This document shows, piece after piece, positions 41,090-49,170 of a stretch of 51,052 bases of DNA. The DNA is from a virus, in the IMG/VR virus record IMGVR_UViG_3300017773_004998, positions 1 to 51,052 of that record. The stretch is one strand, 5' to 3'. The position numbers were made by a program, and so were the translations under genes. The notes beneath the pieces were generated by a model that was not told where the DNA came from, did not search any database, and saw nothing but the letters and a program-made list of their open reading frames with translations. The stretch's first letter is position 1; every line of letters starts with the position of its first letter.

Positions 41090-42436
41090 ATGACATTAAA
41101 AAGTCTTCAACAGTACGGTAAAGCATTTCAATTAAAAGTGCTAGGGTCATTACTTACTGATAAAAAATTCCTACTTAACGTTAGAGATGTACTGTATCCG
41201 GATTATTTTGATGCTGATTCTCATAAGTGGATTATCACCCAGATTGTAGAATACTTTGATCAATATCATACCATAGTTACTATGGATGTTCTTAAAGTAG
41301 AGCTTCATAAAGTAGAGAATGAAGTACTACAGGTAGCGTTAAAAGAAGAGCTGAGAAATTCTTATGCATCTTCTCGAGATGATCTTGATTATATTCAAGA
41401 AGAGTTTACTAATTTTTGTAAAAATCAAGAGATGAAAAATGCTATTTTAAATTCTGCTGATTTACTTAAGTTAGGAGATTTTGATGGTATTAGAGGTTTA
41501 GTAGAAAAAGCTATTAAAGCAGGGATGGATAAAAATATAGGACATGAATATAACAAAGATATTGAAACTAGATATAGAGTCGATTATAGACCTACTATAC
41601 CTTCTCCTTGGTCCCTACTTAATGATGGATTACAAGGAGGCTTTGGACCAGGTGACTTAGGAATAGTATTTGGTAGCCCAGGAGGAGGAAAATCTTGGAC
41701 TATGGTAGCAATAGCAGCACATGCTGTTCAATTAGGATATAAAGTTAATTACTATACCTTAGAGTTAGGAGAAGATTATGTAGGTAAAAGATTTGATTGT
41801 TATTTTACTGGGTATAATATTGACGAAATAAATAAACATAGAAAAGACGTTCAAGCGTATGTAAATAATTTAAAAGGTAAATTAATAGTAAAAGAATATC
41901 CACCTAAAGGAGCATCTATATCTACTATTAAAGCTCACGTACAGAAATGTGGAGATATGGATCATAAACCAGATATGATTATTATTGACTATGTAGATTA
42001 CTTAAGAGCTCCATCTAAGAGTAAATACTCAGAACGTAAAGACGAAATTGACGATAATTTTATAGCTACAAAAGGTTTAGCTAAAGATTTAAAAATACCT
42101 ATCCTTACACCTTCACAGGTTAATAGAATGGGTGCTAGAGATTCTGTTATTGAAGGAGATAAAGCAGCAGGATCATACGATAAGATGATGGTAGCAGATG
42201 TTTGTTTATCGCTATCTAGAATGAAAGAGGATAAAGTACTAGGAACCGGTAGAATTCATGTTATGAAAAATAGATATGGACAAGATGGTATGACATATAA
42301 CATTAAGATGGATACTAATAATGGACATATTGAATTCGAAGGTAAAGCAGATCCTTCAGATTTAGTACCTGACGAGTCAAAACCAACGTTTAATTTAGAT
42401 AGTGCGACTCTGTCAAAAATATTTGAAAAAAAGTAA
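41090..42436 (+). CDS. gp41: Replicative DNA helicase (T4 gp41/DnaB-like)
   Basis: The RecA-like motor has Walker A GSPGGGKSW (about 195-203), preceded by NDGLQGGFGPGDLGIVFG, and a Walker B-like DMIIIDYVDYLRAP (about 293-306). LTPSQVNRMGARDSV and HVMKNRYGQDG are the motif H3/H4 region with the arginine finger. Residues 1-150 form the helical N-terminal domain. It is 448 residues, typical of the hexameric helicases of this group, and opens the fork ahead of the polymerase. It is followed by a terminator-like hairpin at 42482, which ends the replication operon. Confidence 0.85.
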   Translation: MTLKSLQQYGKAFQLKVLGSLLTDKKFLLNVRDVLYPDYFDADSHKWIITQIVEYFDQYHTIVTMDVLKVELHKVENEVLQVALKEELRNSYASSRDDLDYIQEEFTNFCKNQEMKNAILNSADLLKLGDFDGIRGLVEKAIKAGMDKNIGHEYNKDIETRYRVDYRPTIPSPWSLLNDGLQGGFGPGDLGIVFGSPGGGKSWTMVAIAAHAVQLGYKVNYYTLELGEDYVGKRFDCYFTGYNIDEINKHRKDVQAYVNNLKGKLIVKEYPPKGASISTIKAHVQKCGDMDHKPDMIIIDYVDYLRAPSKSKYSERKDEIDDNFIATKGLAKDLKIPILTPSQVNRMGARDSVIEGDKAAGSYDKMMVADVCLSLSRMKEDKVLGTGRIHVMKNRYGQDGMTYNIKMDTNNGHIEFEGKADPSDLVPDESKPTFNLDSATLSKIFEKK

Positions 42437-42481
42437 AAATAATATCAAGAAACATGAATATATATGATATTTATTTTAGAG

Positions 42482-42512
42482 TCCTTGGGAGAGCCCTTCC
42501 AGGGATCTTTTT
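42482..42512 (+). terminator. Probable terminator after the helicase gene
   Basis: TCCTTGGG (42482-42489) pairs with TCCAGGGA (42498-42505) through an 8-bp stem with two wobbles and an 8-nt loop, followed by TC and five T. It lies in the 107-nt gap (42437-42543) between the helicase and nrdB genes, which otherwise holds AT-rich leader sequence. Confidence 0.65.
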
Positions 42513-42543
42513 GTCTAACCTAACGAGTAATATATAAAGATAT

Positions 42544-43521
42544 ATGAGTATAATAAAAGAAAGAATAGTTTATAAGCCTTTTGAATATCCAAAAGCTTTC
42601 GATTATTGGTTAAAGCAACAGCAAGCGCATTGGCTACACACTGAAGTACCAATGGCACAAGATGTAACTGATTGGAAATCGAATTTAAAAGATTACGAAA
42701 AAAATGTAGTAGGTCAAATTTTAAAAGGATTTGCACAAACTGAAACTATAGTAAATGACTACTGGTCTACTTTAGTTACTAAGTGGTTTAGAAAGCCTGA
42801 GATCATAATGATGGGTACAACACTTGGTTCAAGCGAAACTATACATGCAGAAGCTTACTCATTACTAAACGAGCAACTAGGGTTAGACGACTTTGCTGAG
42901 TTTTTAGAAGATGAAACTACTATGGCTAAAATAGAAGCATTAATGGACGTTAGAGATAACCACGACGGTACTCCTAACTGGCATAGTAGAGCTAAATCAC
43001 TAGCTATATTCTCAGCATTTACAGAAGGTGTTAATTTATTTTCATCTTTTGCAGTTTTACTTTCTTTCAAAATGAGAAATAAATTAAAAGGAGTAGGTCA
43101 GATAGTAGAATGGTCTGTAAGAGATGAATCTCTTCACTCTGAAGCAGGCTGTTGGTTATTTAGAACATTAATGAAAGAACATCCAGAATTTAAAACTAAG
43201 AAACTAGTAAAAGAAATTGAAGACGCAGCTCATTTAGCTTTAGAACTTGAATTTAATTTTATAGAAAAAGTATTTGAAATGGGTGATCTGGAAAATTTAG
43301 GTAAGGAAGATTTGAAAAACTTTATTAGACATAGAGTTAATACTAAAATGGCTGATTTAGGATTAGAACCAATAATTCCTTCATCAGAAATTGATAAAGG
43401 AGCACTTAAGACTATGAAATGGTTTGATGCTGTTATAGCAGGTAAACAGCATACAGATTTCTTTGCTAATAGAGTTACAAATTATAGCAAAGGACATTTA
43501 GATTGGTCAAACGCATTTTAA
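42544..43521 (+). CDS. nrdB: Class I ribonucleotide reductase, beta subunit
   Basis: The ferritin-like fold is recognisable. The di-metal ligands are ETIHAEAY with Glu98, His101 and the radical Tyr105, FTEGVNLF with the next Glu, and VRDESLHSE with Glu195 and His198. The His-x3-Tyr spacing is that of the tyrosyl-radical (class Ia) type. It is 325 residues, normal for phage NrdB. It generates the radical that NrdA uses to make deoxynucleotides for phage DNA synthesis. The gene follows the terminator at 42482 and is 12 nt before nrdA, so the two form an operon. Confidence 0.9.
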   Translation: MSIIKERIVYKPFEYPKAFDYWLKQQQAHWLHTEVPMAQDVTDWKSNLKDYEKNVVGQILKGFAQTETIVNDYWSTLVTKWFRKPEIIMMGTTLGSSETIHAEAYSLLNEQLGLDDFAEFLEDETTMAKIEALMDVRDNHDGTPNWHSRAKSLAIFSAFTEGVNLFSSFAVLLSFKMRNKLKGVGQIVEWSVRDESLHSEAGCWLFRTLMKEHPEFKTKKLVKEIEDAAHLALELEFNFIEKVFEMGDLENLGKEDLKNFIRHRVNTKMADLGLEPIIPSSEIDKGALKTMKWFDAVIAGKQHTDFFANRVTNYSKGHLDWSNAF

Positions 43522-43533
43522 CTAAAAGAAAAC

Positions 43534-45249
43534 ATGACAATACAAGTAGATTACTCCCAATGGGAAGCGGGTAAAGATTACCCTGAATGGATGAATGAAG
43601 TATCTTTAGCTACAATATCTAAAGGTTACTTATTACCTGATGAAACTCCTAAAATGGCTTTTAGAAGAGTTGCTAATACTGTTGCTGAAAGATTAGACAG
43701 ACCAGATTTAGCTAATAAGTTTTTTAGGTATATATGGAAAGGTTGGTTAAACCTTGCTTCTCCCGTGTTATCCAATACAGGTACCGATAAAGGTTTACCT
43801 ATTTCATGTTTTGGTATAGATACACCTGATTCTATTAGAGGTATAGGGTTAACAAATGCTGAATTAATGAGATTAACTTCTTTAGGAGGAGGAGTAGGAA
43901 TAGGTTTATCTAGAATTAGAGGTAGAGGCGGAAAAATAGGTAATGGAACATTAGGACAATCAGAAGGAGTAGTGCCTTGGGCTAAAATATACGATTCAAC
44001 TATAATAGCTACTAATCAAGGAGCTGTAAGAAGAGGAGCGGCATCAGTAAACCTACATATTAATCATCCAGATATACATGAATATCTTGAAATTAGGAGA
44101 CCAAAAGGAGATCCTAATAGACAATGCTTAAATTTACATCAATGCGTAATAGTAGATGATGAATTTATGCAAAAATTAGAAAGAAGAGAACCTGAAGCTA
44201 TGGAACTTTGGGTAAAAATACTAAAGTCTAGAGTTGAGACTGGTGAACCATATATTATGTTTGACGATAACGTAAATAATGCCAATCCACCAGCATATCA
44301 AAAAAATAACTTAGACGTTACAATGACCAATATTTGTTCTGAAATAACCCTCTTTACCGACGAAGAGCATAGTTTTATTTGTTGTTTATCATCAGTAAAT
44401 CTTACAAAATATCACGAATGGGAAAAAACAGACCTAATAGAAACTGCAATTTACTTTTTAGACGGTGTTTTAGAAGAATTCTTAGCAAAAACTTCTGGAA
44501 GAGAGTCATTAATTAGAGCACATAGATCAGCTAAAAAAGGAAGAGCAGTAGGATTAGGAGTTTTAGGATGGCATACTCTACTTCAAAGAGAAGGAATTCC
44601 TTTTTCTTCAGTTGCAGCAACTTCATTAACTCATAAAATATTTTCTCAAATTAAAAATCAAGCAGAATCCGCTTCAAGAAAATTAGCAGATGAATACGGA
44701 GAACCAGTATGGTGTAGAGGTACAGGAATGAGAAACTCTCATTTATTAGCAATAGCTCCAACAGTATCTAATTCAACTATAGCAGGTGGAGTATCTGCCG
44801 GTATTGAACCTATGCCTGCTAATGTATGGACGTTTAACTCTGCTAAAGGTACTTTTATTAGAAAAAATATAGCTTTAGTTGAGTATTTAGAAAAAAGAGG
44901 CCATAATACTGAAGAAGTATGGGATCAGATAATGAAAGATAGAGGTTCTGTAGTAAACCTACCAGAAGAGATAGTATCAGCTGAAGATAAAGAAGTATTT
45001 TATACTTTTGCTGAAATAAACCAGTTGCAATTAGTTGAACAAGCAGCAGTTAGACAGAAGTATATAGATCAAACACAGTCTTTAAACTTAGCATTCGATC
45101 CTTCTGACAGTCCTAAATTTATCAACCAAGTTCATCAAACAGCTTGGAGATTAGGAATAAAAACACTATATTATCTAAGAACCGACTCAGTTATTAATGG
45201 AGATATAGGGTCAAGAACTTCAGAAGATTGTTTAAGTTGTGATGGATAA
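43534..45249 (+). CDS. nrdA: Class I ribonucleotide reductase, alpha subunit without N-terminal ATP cone
   Basis: The catalytic residues are all visible: LPISCFG with the first redox Cys, NICSEI with Asn266, Cys268 and Glu270, CCLSSVNL with the second redox Cys, TLYYLRT with the radical-transfer Tyr pair (546-547), and the C-terminal CLSC (566-569) that exchanges disulfide with thioredoxin. The protein has 571 residues; E. coli NrdA has 761. The frame starts MTIQVDYSQWEAG and enters the catalytic domain almost at once, so the ATP-cone activity-control domain is missing. It partners the NrdB encoded just before it. A thioredoxin-like gene lies at 50887. Confidence 0.9.
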   Translation: MTIQVDYSQWEAGKDYPEWMNEVSLATISKGYLLPDETPKMAFRRVANTVAERLDRPDLANKFFRYIWKGWLNLASPVLSNTGTDKGLPISCFGIDTPDSIRGIGLTNAELMRLTSLGGGVGIGLSRIRGRGGKIGNGTLGQSEGVVPWAKIYDSTIIATNQGAVRRGAASVNLHINHPDIHEYLEIRRPKGDPNRQCLNLHQCVIVDDEFMQKLERREPEAMELWVKILKSRVETGEPYIMFDDNVNNANPPAYQKNNLDVTMTNICSEITLFTDEEHSFICCLSSVNLTKYHEWEKTDLIETAIYFLDGVLEEFLAKTSGRESLIRAHRSAKKGRAVGLGVLGWHTLLQREGIPFSSVAATSLTHKIFSQIKNQAESASRKLADEYGEPVWCRGTGMRNSHLLAIAPTVSNSTIAGGVSAGIEPMPANVWTFNSAKGTFIRKNIALVEYLEKRGHNTEEVWDQIMKDRGSVVNLPEEIVSAEDKEVFYTFAEINQLQLVEQAAVRQKYIDQTQSLNLAFDPSDSPKFINQVHQTAWRLGIKTLYYLRTDSVINGDIGSRTSEDCLSCDG

Positions 45250-45433
45250 AGTAAAAGGACTAGGGGACATAATATTTTTAATAACAAAATACACCGGTAT
45301 TAGGTGGTTAGTAAAGAAAGTTTGGGGGGATGACTGTGGATGTGATGAAAGACAGGAAATACTTAACGATTTAGTATCTTTTGAAGATAAAAACAGAGTT
45401 ATACAAAAACCAAAACCAACACCAAAGTTATGA
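45242..45433 (+). CDS. Small conserved-type phage protein with CGC motif
   Basis: The ATG at 45242 is preferred to an in-frame GTG three bases earlier because it follows the usual pattern of short overlaps with the gene before (8 nt with nrdA). The 63-residue product has GLGDIIFLITKYTGIRWLVK and then DDCGCDERQEILNDL. The combination of a GLGD start, TGI, and a DCGC-x-x-R-Q-E-x-L-N motif recurs, as I remember, in small proteins of other phages. Function is unknown; the Cys pair next to an RNR gene might be redox or metal binding. It overlaps the next gene by 4 nt. Confidence 0.6.
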   Translation: MDKVKGLGDIIFLITKYTGIRWLVKKVWGDDCGCDERQEILNDLVSFEDKNRVIQKPKPTPKL

Positions 45434-46713
45434 CAATTAAAAACGGTACAATTTTTGTACAGATTGCAAGTTATAGAGATCCAGAATTAAGAAAAACATT
45501 AGAGGATATCTTAGATAAAGCAGATAATCCTGATAGATTAAAAATCTGCGTAGCATGGCAACATACATCTGAGGATGAATGGGATACGTTAGATGAGTAT
45601 TTAAATGATGATAGATTTATTATTATAGATATTCCTCATACTGAAACTAACGGTACTTGTTGGGCTAGAAATACTATTCAACAGAAATATAACGGAGAAG
45701 ATTATACATTACAATTAGATTCTCATCATAGATTTGTAAAAGGATGGGATAGTGAATGTATTAGAATGATTAAACAGCTCCAAAAGAAAGGACACCATAA
45801 ACCTCTTTTAACCGGTTACATACCTTCATATGATCCAGCTAATGACCCTGATGGAAGAGTACAAGCTCCATGGAAAATGGATTTCGATAGATTCACACCA
45901 GAAGGAGTAATATTTTTCCTTCCTGCTACCATAGATGACTGGAAAGAAAGAACTGAACCAGTACCTGCTAGATTCTTTTCTGCTCATTTTACTTTTACTT
46001 TAGGTATTTTTTGTAAAGAAGTCCAACACGATCCTAAATATTATTTTCATGGAGAAGAAATAGCATTAGCAGTAAGATCGTTTACTTTTGGTTACGATTT
46101 ATTTCACCCCCATAAGATAATAGCATGGCATGAATATACTAGAAAAGGTAGAACCAAACATTGGGATGATGATGATACATGGGTAGAGAAAAATAAAACT
46201 ACATTTTATAGGCTGAAAGGATTATTAGGTACCGATGGTACTGTATGTACTCCTTGTATGAAAAAGCAATTAGTTCCTTATCATTTAGGAGAAGAAAGAA
46301 CAATAGCAGATTATGAAAAATATGCAGGTATAAGATTTAAAGATAGAGGAGTACAGCAATATACGTTAGACAAAGTAGGATATCCTCCTAATCCTATAGT
46401 TGAAGATTATGATAATTCATTTCATAAAGTATTTAAACACTGTATCGATATACACATAAATGATGTACCTGAAAAAGATTATGATTTTTGGGCAGTAGCA
46501 TTTCATGATAAAGACGGAAAAGATATTCATAGACAAGATGCTTCAAAAGAAGAAGTAGCTAATTTAATAGCTACACAAAAAGACGGATGGATAAACCTTT
46601 GGAGAACTTATACAGGAGCTCTTCCTTCAAGTTGGAGTGTATGGCCTTACTCAGTAAGTAAAGAGTGGTGTAAAAGATTAAGTGGTAATTTAGGAATAGA
46701 AAAGAATGGCTAA
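45430..46713 (+). CDS. GlcNAc-transferase-like protein (GT60-like)
   Basis: IFVQIASYRDPELRKTLED (about 8-26) is the hallmark opening of the GlcNAc-type glycosyltransferases (PF11397-like). TCWARNTIQQKY is the usual follow-up, and LQLDSHHRFVKGWD (about 96-109) supplies the Asp-x-His metal site. PARFFSAHFTFTLGIF with FHGEEIALAVRSFTFGYDL (about 213-231) matches the C-terminal part. The last 100 residues are unassigned. It is 427 residues, soluble, and heads the second glycan cassette that follows nrdAB. It would attach GlcNAc or a related sugar to a protein or glycan; target unknown. Confidence 0.75.
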   Translation: MTIKNGTIFVQIASYRDPELRKTLEDILDKADNPDRLKICVAWQHTSEDEWDTLDEYLNDDRFIIIDIPHTETNGTCWARNTIQQKYNGEDYTLQLDSHHRFVKGWDSECIRMIKQLQKKGHHKPLLTGYIPSYDPANDPDGRVQAPWKMDFDRFTPEGVIFFLPATIDDWKERTEPVPARFFSAHFTFTLGIFCKEVQHDPKYYFHGEEIALAVRSFTFGYDLFHPHKIIAWHEYTRKGRTKHWDDDDTWVEKNKTTFYRLKGLLGTDGTVCTPCMKKQLVPYHLGEERTIADYEKYAGIRFKDRGVQQYTLDKVGYPPNPIVEDYDNSFHKVFKHCIDIHINDVPEKDYDFWAVAFHDKDGKDIHRQDASKEEVANLIATQKDGWINLWRTYTGALPSSWSVWPYSVSKEWCKRLSGNLGIEKNG

Positions 46714-48286
46714 TATAGCATTTTACGGTTCTCATAATGCTGCTGTAGCTGTTGAACAAAATGGAAAAGTTCTTACAGTTATAGAGATTGAGAGGTTTTT
46801 AGGTCAAAAGAACGCAGGATATAGTCAATACTTGATTTCTTATACCAGACCCTACCTGTTAAAGTATATTTTAGATTATATTTACAGGGAATACGGTATT
46901 AAGAACTACGATACTTGTTATTACCAAAATACTGATACTATAGAAGATGGAGTAAAAACTCATTATGAAAAACTAATACCCGCTAAAAACTATATTAATT
47001 GTCTTCACCATTATAGTCATGCAGCATCTGGTTTATACCAAACTGATTATAATGAAGCAATAATTATATCATTTGATGGTGGTGGGAATGATGGTTTCTT
47101 TAACATGTATCATGCTAAAGATAGAAATACTATTGAATGCATATCTAAACATAAATTGGATTTAGGTTTTCCCTACATGATATTTGGCCAATATTTAAAA
47201 GATATAAAATTTGAACCGGGATTAAATATAGGTAATTTAGTATACTCAGGTAAACTAATGGGGCTTTGTTCTTATGGTAAAATTAATAATGAATGGTTAC
47301 CTCATTTTACTAGATTCTATATTCAAAAACCTGATGGTAATAATTACAAAGATTTTCTCAAAGAATTATCAAAAAATACAGGTATTAAATTTGATACAGA
47401 AAACAGAATTGAAGGTCAAGAAGCTTATGATATAGCTGCAACCTCTCAAGAAGCTTTTGAACAAGTATTTTTTCAACATGCAGATCCATTTGTAAAAAAA
47501 TACCCTAAATTACCTATCATATTAGTTGGAGGATGTGCATTAAATATTATTCTTAATAGTAAATTAAAATCAAGATATAAAAGAGAAATATTTGTACCCC
47601 CTAATCCTAATGATTGTGGATTAGCCTCAGGCATGATACTCGATCATATTAAACCTAAAAAAGCTATTGATTTAACTTATTCCGGAACTGAAGTACTAGA
47701 TAAAGATAGATTAATGTACTATATAGAACAACAAAGAGGTATAGAGTTAAAATATTTAGATGTATGTGATGATTTAATGAAAGGTCATATCATAGGATGC
47801 GTAAGAGGTACCTCAGAACATGGTCCAAGAGCTTTAGGTAATAGGAGTATATTATGTAACCCGGGTATGTTAAAAATGAAAGAGGTGCTTAATGAAAAAG
47901 TTAAAAGTAGAGAATGGTATAGACCTTTTGCTCCTGTTTGTAGATTAGAGGATGTAAATAAGTATTTTAATTTCAAAGATGAGAGTAGATTTATGAGCTT
48001 TTGCCCTACAGTCAAAGCTAAATGGCGTAAAAAACTATCATCAATAACTCATGTGGATAATACTGCAAGAGTACAAACTGTTACTAAAGAGCAAAATGAA
48101 TGGCTGTATAACTTATTAACAGAATTTGAAAAAGCATCAGGCTTTGGTGTGCTGCTAAATACTTCTTTTAACGTAAATAAAAAACCAATTTTATCTTCTT
48201 ATGCAGAAGCTATAGAGGTTTTTAAAAACACCAGAATGGATAAATTAATTTTAGAAGACTACTATATAAAATGGAAACACGTTTAG
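46706..48286 (+). CDS. NodU/TobZ-type O-carbamoyltransferase
   Basis: LHHYSHAASGLYQT (about 106-119) and IISFDGGGNDGFFNMYHA (about 127-144) form the YrdC-less Kae1-like domain of NodU/CmcH proteins with the metal-binding His pair. PIILVGGCALNIILNSKL (about 265-282), FVPPNPNDCGLASGM, TSEHGPRALGNRSIL (about 374-388) and SREWYRPFAPVC are the conserved C-terminal blocks. The full length of 526 residues is normal. It transfers a carbamoyl group from carbamoyl phosphate via an adenylate to a sugar hydroxyl. This decorates the same glycans that the neighbouring transferases build, by inference. Overlaps are 8 and 16 nt. Confidence 0.85.
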   Translation: MANIAFYGSHNAAVAVEQNGKVLTVIEIERFLGQKNAGYSQYLISYTRPYLLKYILDYIYREYGIKNYDTCYYQNTDTIEDGVKTHYEKLIPAKNYINCLHHYSHAASGLYQTDYNEAIIISFDGGGNDGFFNMYHAKDRNTIECISKHKLDLGFPYMIFGQYLKDIKFEPGLNIGNLVYSGKLMGLCSYGKINNEWLPHFTRFYIQKPDGNNYKDFLKELSKNTGIKFDTENRIEGQEAYDIAATSQEAFEQVFFQHADPFVKKYPKLPIILVGGCALNIILNSKLKSRYKREIFVPPNPNDCGLASGMILDHIKPKKAIDLTYSGTEVLDKDRLMYYIEQQRGIELKYLDVCDDLMKGHIIGCVRGTSEHGPRALGNRSILCNPGMLKMKEVLNEKVKSREWYRPFAPVCRLEDVNKYFNFKDESRFMSFCPTVKAKWRKKLSSITHVDNTARVQTVTKEQNEWLYNLLTEFEKASGFGVLLNTSFNVNKKPILSSYAEAIEVFKNTRMDKLILEDYYIKWKHV

Positions 48287-49170
48287 TTACAGCTTTTTAT
48301 TTCAAAAATAGTGAAGGAATACCAAATTATCCTTTTCATTTACATAATGTAATCGCTAGATACCATAGGTACCTATACTCTATAGTACAATTATCAAAAA
48401 TGAATTTACCTATAAAGGTAGTTTGCGGTGATAACGTATACGATGCATTAACTAATGAACTAAAAAGTAATAATGTTAAAAATGTAGAAGTAGAAGTTAG
48501 AGATTTATCTAGCTTCAAATATTCTAAAAAGATAGGAGAATTAAAAAATAAATATCCTGGAAAATTTGATTTTTATCATGAAATAGATTGGGCTAAATTA
48601 GACTTATTAGAAGAAGAAGTTAAAAAAGGTGCTGACTACACATATTGGATAGATTGTGGGTTATCCCACAGAGGATTATGGCCTGATAAATACGCTAAAA
48701 AACCAAAAGAACTTACAGGTATGTCTTATAATATGGAGAATTACAAGTTTGACAAAGTATTTACACCAGATTTTTTCAAACATATAAACAACTGGGTAGG
48801 AGATAAATTAATCAATATTAAAAATAAACAACATTTCCATCAATCATACGATATTAATAAGCTTTTAGGAGATATATTCTGCTGTAATGGTCAAACTATA
48901 GGTGGTATTTTAGGCGGCCATAGTACTAAAATAAAAGGTTTTTTAAATGAATTCTATAAAAGAGCAGAACAGTGTATTAATCAAGAATTTGTTTTAAATC
49001 ATGAAGGAATTTTAACTCATATGGCGGAAAGCAAACCTGAAGATTATAAATCTTGGTTATTTACTACCTGGTACCATGAAAACACAGGAGGAATGGACTG
49101 GATTACACCAGAATGGTTAAATACACAAACAAGTTTCTACCATTTTTTAAAAGAAATAGGACATGAATAG
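48271..49170 (+). CDS. HtrL/YibB-like putative glycosyltransferase
   Basis: RLVTAFYFKNSEGIPNYPF opens the sequence and GADYTYWIDCGLSHRGLWP (about 120-138) resembles the strand-end motif of HtrL/YibB-type proteins (Y-W-I-D-x-G/A). The neighbouring gene carries LYWIDAAIST at the equivalent place. CCNGQTIGGILGGHSTKIKGF (about 210-230) is a probable loop of the same fold. It is 299 residues. The fold is GT-A-like by analogy; the donor is unknown. It overlaps neighbours by 16 and 8 nt. Confidence 0.5.
   Translation: METRLVTAFYFKNSEGIPNYPFHLHNVIARYHRYLYSIVQLSKMNLPIKVVCGDNVYDALTNELKSNNVKNVEVEVRDLSSFKYSKKIGELKNKYPGKFDFYHEIDWAKLDLLEEEVKKGADYTYWIDCGLSHRGLWPDKYAKKPKELTGMSYNMENYKFDKVFTPDFFKHINNWVGDKLINIKNKQHFHQSYDINKLLGDIFCCNGQTIGGILGGHSTKIKGFLNEFYKRAEQCINQEFVLNHEGILTHMAESKPEDYKSWLFTTWYHENTGGMDWITPEWLNTQTSFYHFLKEIGHE

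Noticed and set aside
42511-42537. A promoter of TTG-N-TATATAA type before nrdB
   Set aside because: The spacing is 17 nt rather than 20 and the -7 box lacks TATATTW, and the TTG overlaps the T-tract of the terminator.
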